This document shows positions 47,999 through 58,502 of a DNA stretch of 64,000 nt, one piece after another. The notes under the pieces were generated by a model. It was not told the origin of the DNA, made no database searches, and was given only the letters and a program-made list of their open reading frames with translations. This DNA comes from Ignavibacteriaceae bacterium (GTDB lineage: Bacteria; Bacteroidota; Ignavibacteria; Ignavibacteriales; Ignavibacteriaceae): assembly GCA_020848375.1 (NCBI GenBank), contig JADLAF010000058.1, forward strand, positions 1-64,000. The letters run 5' to 3'. A program made the position numbers and the translations under genes. Each line of letters starts with the position of its first letter. Positions within the stretch are counted from its first letter, which is position 1.

Positions 47999-49477
47999 AT
48001 GATGGCAAAAAGATTTTTAAGCGTGGTCGCGTTACTGGTAACAGGTATTATCCTTGGAGCAATCCTGGTCTCCGGTTTTAACTGGGTTCGCCCGGGGCTG
48101 GCTGATATTTTCCTTGGCTCAAGCACTCCGCCGGTCAATCTGAATGCTGATGCAAATTCATTCAGTCAGTCATTTATAGAGGTTGCTGACAAGGTAACCC
48201 CTTCAATAGTTCAGATTCAGGTTGTTTCTGAGGTTGAAAATCCTCATTCTCAGTTCTTTTTCCCCTTCCAGGATTTTGATATGCCCAAGGAGCAGGAGGG
48301 TTCAGGCAGTGGCATTATCATAAGTGATGACGGGTATATACTCACTAACAACCATGTTGTTGAGGATGCAAAGAAGGTAACCGTAACACTCCATGATAAA
48401 AGAAAATTTGACGCTAAAGTTATTGGCAATGACCCCTTAACGGACTTGGCAGTGATTAAGGTTAATGCAACCGGTCTGTCTGAGGCCTATCTTGGGAACA
48501 GTGACAATCTGAAAGTGGGGCAGTGGGTTATGGCAATCGGCAACCCGCTCTCGCTGAGTTCGACCGTTACGGCTGGAATCGTAAGTGCATTGAACCGTGG
48601 TCAGCTTAATCTTATTAAAGATTCTTATGGTGTCGAGAACTTCATCCAGACAGACGCAGCCATCAATCCGGGAAACAGCGGCGGTGCATTGGTTGATTTA
48701 TCAGGGGCAGTGATAGGTGTTAACAGTGCTATTGCAACAAAAACCGGTACCTACATTGGTTACGGTTTTGCGATACCTATAAATCTCGCCCGCTCAGTTG
48801 CCAAAGATTTGATTGCCAACGGTAAAGTAAGCAGAGGATATATCGGCGTACAAATCAGAGAGGTGGATGCTGCTCTTGCAAAATCACTCGGACTTGATAA
48901 ACCAAGCGGAGTAATTGTGGAAGGCATTGTTGAGGGAGGTGCTGCAGCAGTTGAGGATGTGAGAAGAGGTGATGTTATCCTCAGGATTGACGGTAATGAA
49001 ATTAGCCAGCCCAATCAGCTTCAGAGCTATGTGGCCTCAAAATCAGCAGGGACTAAGGTGAAACTGGAAATTTTCCGCGATGGTAAAAAGATTGAGAAAA
49101 CGGTCACGCTTAAACCGAAGCAGGAAGAGGAGAATGCCGAAGTAGCAAAGAATGAGAAAAAAGACGATACGGAAAATGAAAACACCTCAAGCGCCGAGTT
49201 TGAAAATATCGGGCTAAAAGTCCGCAATATGACCAACAGCGAAAAGAGTACTTTCAAGATTGACGAGGGAATTCTAATCTCCGAAGTTACACCCTATAGT
49301 TCAGCCGCAGCACAGGGGTTGAGCCGCGGACTCGCGATCACAAAGGCAGATAAGCAGGAGATCACTTCGGTTAGCCAGTTTAAAAAGCTGATTGATGGTA
49401 AATCAGGCGGGGCTATTTTAATTGAAGTAACTGACAGTAAGGGAAATACCCGCTTTGTGGGTCTGGAAATCCCATGA
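47999..49477 (+). CDS. DegP/HtrA family serine protease with two PDZ domains
   Basis: SGSGIIISDDGYILTNNHVVEDA; TDLAVIKVN; QTDAAINPGNSGGALVDLSG. Confidence 0.96.
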   Translation: MMAKRFLSVVALLVTGIILGAILVSGFNWVRPGLADIFLGSSTPPVNLNADANSFSQSFIEVADKVTPSIVQIQVVSEVENPHSQFFFPFQDFDMPKEQEGSGSGIIISDDGYILTNNHVVEDAKKVTVTLHDKRKFDAKVIGNDPLTDLAVIKVNATGLSEAYLGNSDNLKVGQWVMAIGNPLSLSSTVTAGIVSALNRGQLNLIKDSYGVENFIQTDAAINPGNSGGALVDLSGAVIGVNSAIATKTGTYIGYGFAIPINLARSVAKDLIANGKVSRGYIGVQIREVDAALAKSLGLDKPSGVIVEGIVEGGAAAVEDVRRGDVILRIDGNEISQPNQLQSYVASKSAGTKVKLEIFRDGKKIEKTVTLKPKQEEENAEVAKNEKKDDTENENTSSAEFENIGLKVRNMTNSEKSTFKIDEGILISEVTPYSSAAAQGLSRGLAITKADKQEITSVSQFKKLIDGKSGGAILIEVTDSKGNTRFVGLEIP

Positions 49478-49503
49478 TTTAAGCAGTAAAATATATATCT
49501 TTG

Positions 49504-49528
49504 AGGCGGAGATTTTCTCCGCCTTTTT
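49504..49528 (+). terminator. intrinsic terminator after htrA
   Basis: GGCGGAG-attt(t)-CTCCGCC followed by TTTTT. Confidence 0.88.
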
Positions 49529-49546
49529 AATTTTAAAATTTTTACA

Positions 49547-50749
49547 ATGATGATTCGATATAGTACGGCAGGTGAGTCCCACGGCAGAGGGCTGCTTATG
49601 ATAGCCGAGGGTCTTCCCTCAAACATACCAGTTAGCCAGGACTTCCTCAATAATGAACTGCGTCGCCGGCAGATGGGCTACGGCCGTGGCGGCAGGATGA
49701 AGATAGAAAATGATACAGCAGAAGTAATGAGCGGAATCCGCTTTGGCAAAACTCTTGGCTCACCTGTTGGTATATTACTTCAGAACCGTGACTGGGAAAA
49801 CTGGACAGAAACAATGTCTGCGTTCGGCAGCCGTGGTAAAACTGAAAAAATCACCATACCACGTCCCGGTCACGCAGACCTTACCGGATCAATAAAATAT
49901 GATTTTGATGACATTAGAAACTCAATTGAACGGTCATCCGCGCGCGAAACAGCAGCCAGAGTTGCAGCAGGGGCACTTGCAAAATCTCTGCTCTCCCAAC
50001 TTGATATTTTTGTCGGGAGTTTTGTTGAAAGTATCGGGGGTATATATCCTGATTTTAATTTTGCCGATTTACTTGCTGCCAACAGCATAGAAGAAAATTT
50101 CTCCGCTGTTAATATGAATATTCAATCGGATGGTAGTGAGGTACGGGTTCTTGATGAACTTCAGGAAGAAAAAATCATCAGGAAGATTAAAGCATGCAAG
50201 AAGAAAGGTGATACCCTTGGCGGCAGCTTTTGTGTTGCAGTGAGCGGCGTGCCATCAGGGATTGGTTCATTTGTAACGGTGAATGAAAGATTGGATGCAG
50301 CACTTTCACACGCGATTGTCGGGATCAACGCAGTAAAGGGTGTTGAAATTGGTGAGGGATTTCAGGCATCGCAGAACTTCGGTTCTGAGTCTCATGATGA
50401 AATAATTCTCAGAAAAAAAGTTATTCGCAGGAAAACCAATCGTTCCGGAGGCATTGAGGGGGGTATATCAACCGGTGAGGTGATCTGGCTGAGGGGATAT
50501 ATGAAACCGATTGCCACGTTAATGAAACCGATCACAACAGTAGATCTTAGCACCCATAAAGAACTTGAGGCCCGAAGAGAGCGAAGCGATTTTGTAGCTG
50601 TACCCGCTTGCGCAGTGATTGCTGAAGCTATGACCGCCTGGGTAATAGCAGATTTTATCCTTAGAAAGTTTGGCGGCGACTCACTTGCCGAAACAAAAAG
50701 AAATTTTTCTAATTGGAAAAAATATCTTAGTAAAAGAAAAATCAGGTGA
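49547..50749 (+). CDS. aroC: chorismate synthase
   Basis: RYSTAGESHGRGLLMIAEGLPSNIPV; RRQMGYGRGGRMKIE; PRPGHADLTGSIKY. Confidence 0.97.
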   Translation: MMIRYSTAGESHGRGLLMIAEGLPSNIPVSQDFLNNELRRRQMGYGRGGRMKIENDTAEVMSGIRFGKTLGSPVGILLQNRDWENWTETMSAFGSRGKTEKITIPRPGHADLTGSIKYDFDDIRNSIERSSARETAARVAAGALAKSLLSQLDIFVGSFVESIGGIYPDFNFADLLAANSIEENFSAVNMNIQSDGSEVRVLDELQEEKIIRKIKACKKKGDTLGGSFCVAVSGVPSGIGSFVTVNERLDAALSHAIVGINAVKGVEIGEGFQASQNFGSESHDEIILRKKVIRRKTNRSGGIEGGISTGEVIWLRGYMKPIATLMKPITTVDLSTHKELEARRERSDFVAVPACAVIAEAMTAWVIADFILRKFGGDSLAETKRNFSNWKKYLSKRKIR

Positions 50750-50753
50750 AATA

Positions 50754-51413
50754 ATGATAGAGAAGGATGGCTTGATTTGCCTGAAGTCAATAACCTGTAA
50801 TCCCTTTGCAGAAAATACCTATATATTATGGGATGATGAAACAAAAGACGGAGTGATTTTTGATCCCGGCTGTTCAGATACTCAGGAAGAATATGAGCTG
50901 AGCAGTTTCATTCTCGAACACAAAATTCAGCTCCGGGGCGTGTTAAATACTCATTGCCATCTTGACCATGTGTGGGGCAACCCATTTGTTAAGGAAACCT
51001 GGGGAGTTCCTCTGTATGTACCAAAGGATGAACTGCCGCTCTTGCGCAGTGCTAAAAAGCAGGGGCAGAGCTTTGGTCTGTTGCTCCCTGACCAGCCGGA
51101 ACCGGATATCATAATACAGGAGGAGGGTCTCTTTGAAATAGGCAGTATTAAGCTCCGCGCAATCTTCACCCCTGGTCACGCCCCCGGTGAGTATTGTTTT
51201 TTGGCTGAGGGGACTGGGGTTCTTCTTGCCGGTGATGTACTTTTCGAGGAGAGTATTGGTCGTACTGATCTGCCGGGTGGAAACCATAAGACTCTGCTTT
51301 TATCAATACGTGAGAAGCTCTTTACCCTGCCTGGCTCAACAAAAGTGTATCCTGGTCACGGAAACCCGACTACAATTGAGCATGAAAAATCATATAATCC
51401 ATTTCTGACGTAG
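50754..51413 (+). CDS. MBL-fold hydrolase (glyoxalase II-like)
   Basis: NTHCHLDHVWGNPF; FTPGHAPGEYCFL; LAGDVLFEESIGRTDLPGGN; start set at ATG 50754. Confidence 0.93.
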   Translation: MIEKDGLICLKSITCNPFAENTYILWDDETKDGVIFDPGCSDTQEEYELSSFILEHKIQLRGVLNTHCHLDHVWGNPFVKETWGVPLYVPKDELPLLRSAKKQGQSFGLLLPDQPEPDIIIQEEGLFEIGSIKLRAIFTPGHAPGEYCFLAEGTGVLLAGDVLFEESIGRTDLPGGNHKTLLLSIREKLFTLPGSTKVYPGHGNPTTIEHEKSYNPFLT

Positions 51414-51489
51414 ATAACTTCATATTTTCACGATTTATTGTATATTTACATACGATAGTTATAACACATCTAACAACTAAGGAGATAAA

Positions 51490-52566
51490 ATGAAAAAACT
51501 GTTTCTACCTCTTCTCATCCTGCTTATGGGAGTATCGGTGAGAGCGCAGGGTGACCTGCAGGAAACTCTGTCTAATTTATCCGCTGACGCGGCAAAAGCT
51601 TACGTAAGTCCGGTTGTATCGGCTTTCGGTGCAAATATGAACTCTGGATGGATTCACCGTGCAGTGCCGAACAAAACGTTCGGAATAGATTTTGAATTTG
51701 GACTTGTGGCCATGGGTACCCTTTTTGGGGACGATGCCAAAACATTTTCGTCCACTGGTAAGTTTCGCTTTAACCACGAACAGGCCAGCCAGCTTGCACA
51801 GGGTATAAGCAACACATGGGGAGAAAGAGACACCGTTATTAAGTATATGACACAAGAAGAATTCACCGTTGGAATTTCTGGTCCAACTATCGTTGGTTCA
51901 AAAAATGATAAACTGGTAATCAGCTTCGGAGGGAAAACTTTTACCGTCCAGACACCTCTTGGACCGCAGTCTGAAACTGTTCAGCCGGATACCATTTCTC
52001 TTGAAGGAGTTTCCGGATTTCTTGAAGACCTGCCTGCTCTTCCTCTGGCAGCACCTCAGTTAACTGTTGGCACCTTCTTCGGTACGGCGGTTTCAATCCG
52101 TTATCTGCCGGATATTGAAATTGATAAAGACCTCGGAAAATTTAAATACTTTGGGTTCGGACTTCAGCACAATCCATCAATGTGGATTCCAGTCCCAATG
52201 CCGATTGATATTTCCATTGGTTTCTTCACTCAGAATATGGAAGTTGGAAGTATTTTTAAGAGTACTGCTACTTCATTTGGTTTGTATGCCAGCAAACGCT
52301 TTGGTCCTGGGATGTTCAGCATTACGCCTTATGCAGGATTCATGCTCGAGTCAAGTGAAATTACCGTTAAATACGATTTCGAACTCGAAAATACTCCTAC
52401 TCCCGGAAGCACAACCATACTCCCGATTGAATTCAAAGTTGAAGGTGAGAATTCATCAAGATTCCTCATCGGAGCATCGATTAAAATTGCTCTGTTTAAC
52501 ATTAACGCAGATTACAATATCGGTAAATACAACAGTGTAAGCGCCGGTCTTGCATTTAATTTCTAA
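51490..52566 (+). CDS. outer membrane beta-barrel-like protein (possible DUF6588)
   Basis: Signal peptide MKKLFLPLLILLMGVSVRAQ; C-terminal beta-barrel pattern ending GLAFNF. Confidence 0.65.
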   Translation: MKKLFLPLLILLMGVSVRAQGDLQETLSNLSADAAKAYVSPVVSAFGANMNSGWIHRAVPNKTFGIDFEFGLVAMGTLFGDDAKTFSSTGKFRFNHEQASQLAQGISNTWGERDTVIKYMTQEEFTVGISGPTIVGSKNDKLVISFGGKTFTVQTPLGPQSETVQPDTISLEGVSGFLEDLPALPLAAPQLTVGTFFGTAVSIRYLPDIEIDKDLGKFKYFGFGLQHNPSMWIPVPMPIDISIGFFTQNMEVGSIFKSTATSFGLYASKRFGPGMFSITPYAGFMLESSEITVKYDFELENTPTPGSTTILPIEFKVEGENSSRFLIGASIKIALFNINADYNIGKYNSVSAGLAFNF

Positions 52567-52582
52567 AAATGATTTAATAAGT

Positions 52583-52614
52583 AAAACCGGGACGATATAA
52601 GTCCCGGTTTTGCT
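52583..52614 (+). terminator. intrinsic terminator
   Basis: AAAACCGGGAC-gatataa-GTCCCGGTTTT. Confidence 0.9.
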
Positions 52615-52652
52615 TTATATATATCTATTCATACAGGAAAAGGAAGATATTT

Positions 52653-53390
52653 TTGAAGCAAAAACTCATATTTGCAGGTGCCATAATCCTGCTTCTGATC
52701 ATAGGGGAAGTTGCTTCACTGCCCAGGGCTATCCCGGCCGGCAGTTCCGTCCTTTCTGCTTTTGCAGCGCTGTTTAACAGTTATGACGTGTTGTTTCATT
52801 CATTCTACAGTATAACAACAGTTGTTTCCAATCTTATAATTTCGAACATTATATTATCCTTTCTGATGCCTTCTTTTATAGGATCAAGACTTCAGAAAGG
52901 GGAATTACGAATACTTCCGGCTGGTATTATATCTATTGGAATCTTCTTCGCAGGATTGTATATACTTTTTGTTTTCCCTCTGCAGCATCTGGCTCTTTCC
53001 GTCATGTTATTCCCTGTTTCGCTGGTGTTATGCTACAACAATATGGTCCCGGATCTGAACGGTCTGCGCGGAAACACCGCTGATTTTTATTCAACATTGA
53101 CTTCTGAAGGAAGTTCCGTTATAACAACTCTGGCCGGTTCGCTCATGCGCCGAAAAATTTTTACAAATATTCACGACGTTCTGAACTCACTCTGGATGTG
53201 GCTTTTGCTCTTTGAGTTTCTTTCCGATTACGGTAAGGGACTCGGATATCTCATTAAAATCGGTTATGAATACTGGAGTCTTCCGGTCATGTCCGCAGCT
53301 CTGCTATATACTATTGTGTTTATCTGGCTTGCCAATCTTTTTATGGATGGTTTACTCTATGCGGTTAAATTAAGGAGACTGAAAAGTTAA
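52653..53390 (+). CDS. multi-pass membrane protein (possible YIP1-like)
   Basis: Several hydrophobic segments; family assignment weak. Confidence 0.5.
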   Translation: MKQKLIFAGAIILLLIIGEVASLPRAIPAGSSVLSAFAALFNSYDVLFHSFYSITTVVSNLIISNIILSFLMPSFIGSRLQKGELRILPAGIISIGIFFAGLYILFVFPLQHLALSVMLFPVSLVLCYNNMVPDLNGLRGNTADFYSTLTSEGSSVITTLAGSLMRRKIFTNIHDVLNSLWMWLLLFEFLSDYGKGLGYLIKIGYEYWSLPVMSAALLYTIVFIWLANLFMDGLLYAVKLRRLKS

Positions 53391-53391
53391 T

Positions 53392-54120
53392 ATGAATATC
53401 AGCTTACGGACTCTCAGCTTTTCGTATCAGAACAGTATCGGAATATCACGCCGGGTAATCAGCGGTGTTACACAGCAAATGTCCTGGGCGGGTAAAACGG
53501 AAATAGCCGGTCTGCTTCTTCCTTTCGGCGGGGGGAAGTCATCACTTATGAAAATAATAGCTGGTCTTATTGCTCCTGATGAAGGCACATGCACAATTTC
53601 TGGTGATGACGGTAAACCCGTGAAGGCAGTTTATATACCACCGGTTCCATGCAGTCTTTCCTGGATTTCTTATAATGAGCAGATTCAATTACTGCTGCCG
53701 GGACTTGGAAATCAGAAGTGTGTAAATGAAACTGCTGAACTTTGCGGTATTGACGGGTATGAAAATCATTTGCCCGCCGGTCAGAGCACCGCATTCAGAC
53801 TTAGGGTTCAGATTGCCCTTGCTATTCTTTCTGGTGCCGGGGTCATACTTCTGGATGATCCGTTTACAAATCTTATGCCTGAAATTAAGGATCACCTGTT
53901 TCGCGATCTGAGAGAAATAATTTCAAAAAGCTCTTCCTCACTTTTTTTCGCAACTTCCGGACTGGGTGATGCAGCCCAGCTTACTGATACATTATATATA
54001 TATAACAGTCTTGACGGATCTTCTCCTGTGGTGCTTGATACTTCATTATGGACGAGAGATTTCATGAGAGTGGAGCAAAAAGTTTTGCTGAACAGTTTGC
54101 CATCAAATATCAGATATTAA
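53392..54120 (+). CDS. divergent ABC transporter ATP-binding protein
   Basis: Walker A-like PFGGGKSSLMKIIAGLIAPDEG, Walker B GVILLDDPF; signature and H-loop degenerate. Confidence 0.65.
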   Translation: MNISLRTLSFSYQNSIGISRRVISGVTQQMSWAGKTEIAGLLLPFGGGKSSLMKIIAGLIAPDEGTCTISGDDGKPVKAVYIPPVPCSLSWISYNEQIQLLLPGLGNQKCVNETAELCGIDGYENHLPAGQSTAFRLRVQIALAILSGAGVILLDDPFTNLMPEIKDHLFRDLREIISKSSSSLFFATSGLGDAAQLTDTLYIYNSLDGSSPVVLDTSLWTRDFMRVEQKVLLNSLPSNIRY

Positions 54121-54126
54121 ACAATC

Positions 54127-55668
54127 ATGAAAAACAAGATTGACTCCCTTCTTGAAAAGAGGGAAGAAGCACTGCGCGGCGCCGGTGAAGAGCGGATTAA
54201 GCAGCAACATGAAAAGGGAAAGCTAACCGCGCGCGAGCGTCTTGAAATTCTTCTTGACCCTGACACTTTTGAAGAAACTGATATGTTCGTCTCACAAAGA
54301 TCAACCGATTTTGGTCTTGAAAAGGTTGTAATTCCGGGAGACGGTGTTGTTACGGGATTTGGAAAAATTGGCGGTCGTGACGTTGCAGTTTTCAGTCAGG
54401 ATTTTACAGTGCTTGGCGGCTCGCTTTCCGAAACGAATGCTGAGAAAATCTGTAAGATCATGGAAACAGCTTTGCGCATCGGCATCCCGGTTATTGGCCT
54501 GAATGACTCCGGTGGTGCCAGAATCCAGGAGGGAGTGGTGAGTCTCGGCGGTTATGCAGATATTTTCCTCCGGAATACACTTGCCAGTGGCGTGATTCCC
54601 CAGATTTCAGTGGTTCTCGGACCGTGTGCAGGAGGGGCGGTATATTCTCCGGCAATTACAGATTTTGTATTTATGGTTCGCGACACCAGCTATATGTTTG
54701 TAACCGGCCCGAACGTTGTTAGAACCGTAACACATGAAGTAGTCACCTCGGAGGAACTCGGCGGTGCTGATACTCATGCTACAAAGAGCGGTGTTGCTCA
54801 TTTCGTTTATGATAACGAAGTAGAAACTCTTCTGAACGTCCGGCGGCTCATGGAGTATATACCATCAAATTTTATGGATCCTGTTCCTAAAAGAAATTAC
54901 AGGAAAAAGGGGAAAGAGTTAAGAGAAAAACTTAACTCCTTAATACCAGAAGGGTCAGATAAACCTTACGATATGAAAGAAGTAATTGCAGAACTGATTG
55001 ATGATGACTTTTTTGAAGTGCACGCCACGTTCGCACCTAATATCATCATCGGTTTTGCCCATCTGGGGGGGCAGTCCATCGGGATTGTGGCAAATCAGCC
55101 ATCTGTGCTCGCAGGAGTTCTTGATATTAATGCTTCCATAAAAGGTGCCCGCTTCGTCAGATTCTGCGATGCTTTCGGAATACGACTTTTGGTGCTTGAA
55201 GATGTCCCCGGATTTTTACCTGGAACAGAACAGGAATGGAATGGTATAATACGCAACGGTGCAAAACTTCTTTACGCATTTTGTGAGGCAACCGTCCCCA
55301 AAATAACTGTTATTACCCGCAAGGCATACGGTGGCGCTTATGATGTCATGAACTCCAAACATATCCGCGGTGACTATAACTACGCCTGGCCTTCGGCTGA
55401 GATTGCCGTGATGGGCCCCAAAGGTGCGGTCGAGATAATTTTCAAGAAGGAAATTGCCTCAGCCGAGGATCCGGTGGCTGAGTTTCATAAAAAAGTTGAT
55501 GACTACACTGCCAAATTTGCCAATCCTTACATTGCCGCAGCCCGGGGCTACATTGATGAGGTGATTATTCCGGCTGAAACCCGGAAGAAGCTGATCTTTG
55601 CTTTTGGTCTCCTGAAGAACAAAGTTGACCGAATTCCGAAGAAAAAGCACGGAAATATCCCCCTTTAA
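54127..55668 (+). CDS. acyl-CoA carboxylase carboxyltransferase beta subunit (propionyl/methylmalonyl type)
   Basis: [72 protein letters not shown]. Confidence 0.95.
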   Translation: MKNKIDSLLEKREEALRGAGEERIKQQHEKGKLTARERLEILLDPDTFEETDMFVSQRSTDFGLEKVVIPGDGVVTGFGKIGGRDVAVFSQDFTVLGGSLSETNAEKICKIMETALRIGIPVIGLNDSGGARIQEGVVSLGGYADIFLRNTLASGVIPQISVVLGPCAGGAVYSPAITDFVFMVRDTSYMFVTGPNVVRTVTHEVVTSEELGGADTHATKSGVAHFVYDNEVETLLNVRRLMEYIPSNFMDPVPKRNYRKKGKELREKLNSLIPEGSDKPYDMKEVIAELIDDDFFEVHATFAPNIIIGFAHLGGQSIGIVANQPSVLAGVLDINASIKGARFVRFCDAFGIRLLVLEDVPGFLPGTEQEWNGIIRNGAKLLYAFCEATVPKITVITRKAYGGAYDVMNSKHIRGDYNYAWPSAEIAVMGPKGAVEIIFKKEIASAEDPVAEFHKKVDDYTAKFANPYIAAARGYIDEVIIPAETRKKLIFAFGLLKNKVDRIPKKKHGNIPL

Positions 55669-55771
55669 TCTGATTTGACGGGGGACACATACTATTTTGG
55701 TTTTGCATTACCGTTATTTCTAATTATATTGCGAAATTAACAGAAAAATAACCTAACAGAGAGGAGATTCG

Positions 55772-58318
55772 ATGATCTCAAATCTCAAACTACTTGTGAT
55801 TGCCTCTTTATTGTCCGTGGGGTTTATAGCATGCACGGGTACTAAAGAGACAACCGTTACAGTTGAGACCAAGGAGGAAATCCCTGTAATTCAAAAGGTT
55901 GATATTGTCGGCGAATTACTTGAGCAGGCGCGTCAATACTATACAATTGCCTTGCAGAAACAAGCTGTAAACAGCACGCTTGAAGCCATTACTCAATATG
56001 AGAATGCCCTCAAGACTATTACTAATCTTAGTTACTATCCCTCTATTGACTCCAATGCAGCTTATGAAGAGCTGGCAGTAAGTATTTGGGACGATTATCA
56101 GAAGTTTATTGAAAATCTCTCTGAACTTCCGACAAACGTTTCACTCGGTGCTTACGAAGAGTGGATCGCCCGTACGAATCCGGCTGTTGACCAGGCCATC
56201 GAAAGTCTTGATCCTGTTCTTAACCCGAGTCAAACGGTAGATATTCCGGCAGAAATTGCGCTTGAGACCAATCCAATCGTTGACAAATGGATGGAGTTTT
56301 ATACAGGACGCGGGAAAAAATTTCTTACAATGTGGATGGCGCGATCGGGAAAATTCTTTCCTATGATGAAAAAGATATTTGAGGAAGAAGGAGTTCCTAG
56401 TCAGCTCCTTTATCTCAGCATGATTGAGAGCGGACTGAACCCTACAGCCCGGTCACGGGTTGGAGCAGTCGGGCTCTGGCAGTTTATGAAAGCGACCGGC
56501 TCACTCTATGGTTTGCAGACCAACTTATACATTGATGAACGCCGTGACCCTGAAAAAGCAACTCGTGCAGCAGCGCGCCATCTTCGTGATCTGTATAGAA
56601 ATCTTGGTGACTGGTATCTTGCACTTGCTTCATATAATGCCGGTGAGGGTAGGATTAACAGGGCTATTAGAAAATCCGGTTCAAGAAATTTCTGGACGAT
56701 TATCAAATATCTTCCGAAAGAAACGCGTAACTACGTACCCCAATACATTGCGGTCTGTCTTATTGCCTATGATATGGATAAATACGGATTTAACAGCATT
56801 GAGTATCAAACCCTGCCAGATTTTGATATTGTAAAGGTTAATGAAGCTATTGATATGCAGTATCTTGCTTCAGGAGCCGGGACGAGTGTCGAAATTCTAT
56901 CTGATTTAAACCCTGAATTAACGCAGTCATGTTCACCAGCTAATTATCCTGGCGGGTATTCCTTAAAAGTGCCCAAAGGAACATCCAAACTGTTGGCTGC
57001 AAGTCTGCAGAACGTACCTGAAGATGCAAAAAAGAAAGTAATAGTTCATGTTGTAAAAAGAGGTGAAACTGTTAAATCAATTGCCTCAAATTATGGTATA
57101 ACCATTAATGAATTAACGGATGCCAATAATATATCGGCAAAAGCAAAACTTAAAAGAGGCGCAAATCTCAGAATTCCTCTTAAAGTACGCTATTCTGATG
57201 TAACACTCGCCGCTCAGTCAGAAGATGAAATCAATGCGAACGATACAATTTCCTCATCTTCTTATGTGAGTCCTTACATTCAGCTTGCCGGAGATTTACC
57301 TAACGAGCCGGATGACAACATTGAGCCGGAAGAAACAGGAAGTGATGTTGCTTCGATTCCGGTACCTGAAGGAAAAACAGAAGTTGGATATACAGTTAAG
57401 TCAAATGATAACCTGAGCCGTATAGCCGAATTGTTTGATGTCCGCGTAATTGACATTCGTAACTGGAATGATCTGGCGTATAACAGAAAAATTAAACCGG
57501 GTATAAAACTCCGCATTTTCGTTCCTGAAGAGAAGAAAGACTATTATGCATCACTTGATGCGCAGAGTGAAACAGAAAAACTGAGCAAACCAAAAACGAT
57601 TTCATCCGTTTCTTCATTCTATTATCAGGTTAAAAAAGGGGAAACTCTTTCAAAAATTTCGAGCAAGTTCAATGTTTCAGTAACCGAACTGAAACAGTGG
57701 AACAAACTTAAATCAAGCCGTGTTAACCGCGGACAGAGACTTAAAATCTACACCTCAAAACACAGTGATGAAATCCTCGCCGTAAAAGATCAGACCAGCG
57801 AAGTAAAAAAGAAGGATCTGAAGTATAAAGTTAAAAGAGGCGATAACCTCGGCAGCATTGCGCTTAAGTACGGTGTAACCACGGCAAATCTGAGAGCGTG
57901 GAATAACCTGGCGGGTGATGATATCAGAATCGGACAGGTTTTGGCTATCACTACGAACGATAAATCTTCCAGCATGGGAGATGTCGCAGCTAATAAAAAT
58001 ACCACTCTCAATAACTATACTGTTAAAAAAGGCGATACCATTGGTGAGATAGCAGAAAAATTCGGCGTCAGTATTACAAACGTAAAAAAATGGAACTCAC
58101 TAAAATCAAACACTGTGAAAATAGGTCAGAAGCTGAAGATATATAGCTCCTCAGTTTCAAAAAACCTCAGCAACGGACCGTTAAAACACGTTGTCCGGTC
58201 AGGTGAATCCTTATATACAATTGCAAAAAAATATAATGTGACGGTTGATTCAATACGTCAAAAAAATGATCTGCTTTCTGAAAATATCAAACCAGGGCAG
58301 ACCTTAGTAATTAACTAA
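55772..58318 (+). CDS. lytic transglycosylase (MltD-like, SLT domain) with six LysM repeats
   Basis: SLT motif [48 protein letters not shown]; six LysM segments ([27 protein letters not shown] etc.). Confidence 0.93.
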   Translation: MISNLKLLVIASLLSVGFIACTGTKETTVTVETKEEIPVIQKVDIVGELLEQARQYYTIALQKQAVNSTLEAITQYENALKTITNLSYYPSIDSNAAYEELAVSIWDDYQKFIENLSELPTNVSLGAYEEWIARTNPAVDQAIESLDPVLNPSQTVDIPAEIALETNPIVDKWMEFYTGRGKKFLTMWMARSGKFFPMMKKIFEEEGVPSQLLYLSMIESGLNPTARSRVGAVGLWQFMKATGSLYGLQTNLYIDERRDPEKATRAAARHLRDLYRNLGDWYLALASYNAGEGRINRAIRKSGSRNFWTIIKYLPKETRNYVPQYIAVCLIAYDMDKYGFNSIEYQTLPDFDIVKVNEAIDMQYLASGAGTSVEILSDLNPELTQSCSPANYPGGYSLKVPKGTSKLLAASLQNVPEDAKKKVIVHVVKRGETVKSIASNYGITINELTDANNISAKAKLKRGANLRIPLKVRYSDVTLAAQSEDEINANDTISSSSYVSPYIQLAGDLPNEPDDNIEPEETGSDVASIPVPEGKTEVGYTVKSNDNLSRIAELFDVRVIDIRNWNDLAYNRKIKPGIKLRIFVPEEKKDYYASLDAQSETEKLSKPKTISSVSSFYYQVKKGETLSKISSKFNVSVTELKQWNKLKSSRVNRGQRLKIYTSKHSDEILAVKDQTSEVKKKDLKYKVKRGDNLGSIALKYGVTTANLRAWNNLAGDDIRIGQVLAITTNDKSSSMGDVAANKNTTLNNYTVKKGDTIGEIAEKFGVSITNVKKWNSLKSNTVKIGQKLKIYSSSVSKNLSNGPLKHVVRSGESLYTIAKKYNVTVDSIRQKNDLLSENIKPGQTLVIN

Positions 58319-58340
58319 TTAACGTTCTTTAAATAGTGAG

Positions 58341-58432
58341 CCGTTAGGGGTGCCTGCATGGCTTTAAAAGCGGGCTGAGAAAATACCCTTAGAACCTGAA
58401 CCGGTTAATACCGGCGTAGGGAAACGACCGGA
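58341..58432 (+). promoter_or_regulatory. TPP riboswitch (THI element)
   Basis: AGGGGTGCC...GGGCTGAGAAAATACCCTTAGAACCTGAACCGGTTAATACCGGCGTAGGGAA is the canonical TPP aptamer. Confidence 0.97.
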
Positions 58433-58451
58433 GAAAGTCAGACTTTTCTGC

Positions 58452-58477
58452 GGCCTTTCGCATTAACGGCCTTTTTT
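58452..58477 (+). terminator. candidate riboswitch expression-platform terminator
   Basis: GGCC...TAACGGCC followed by TTTTTT; also complementary to GCCGTTA at 58340-58346. Confidence 0.55.
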
Positions 58478-58502
58478 GTATAAAAACAAATCAGGAGTAA
58501 TA

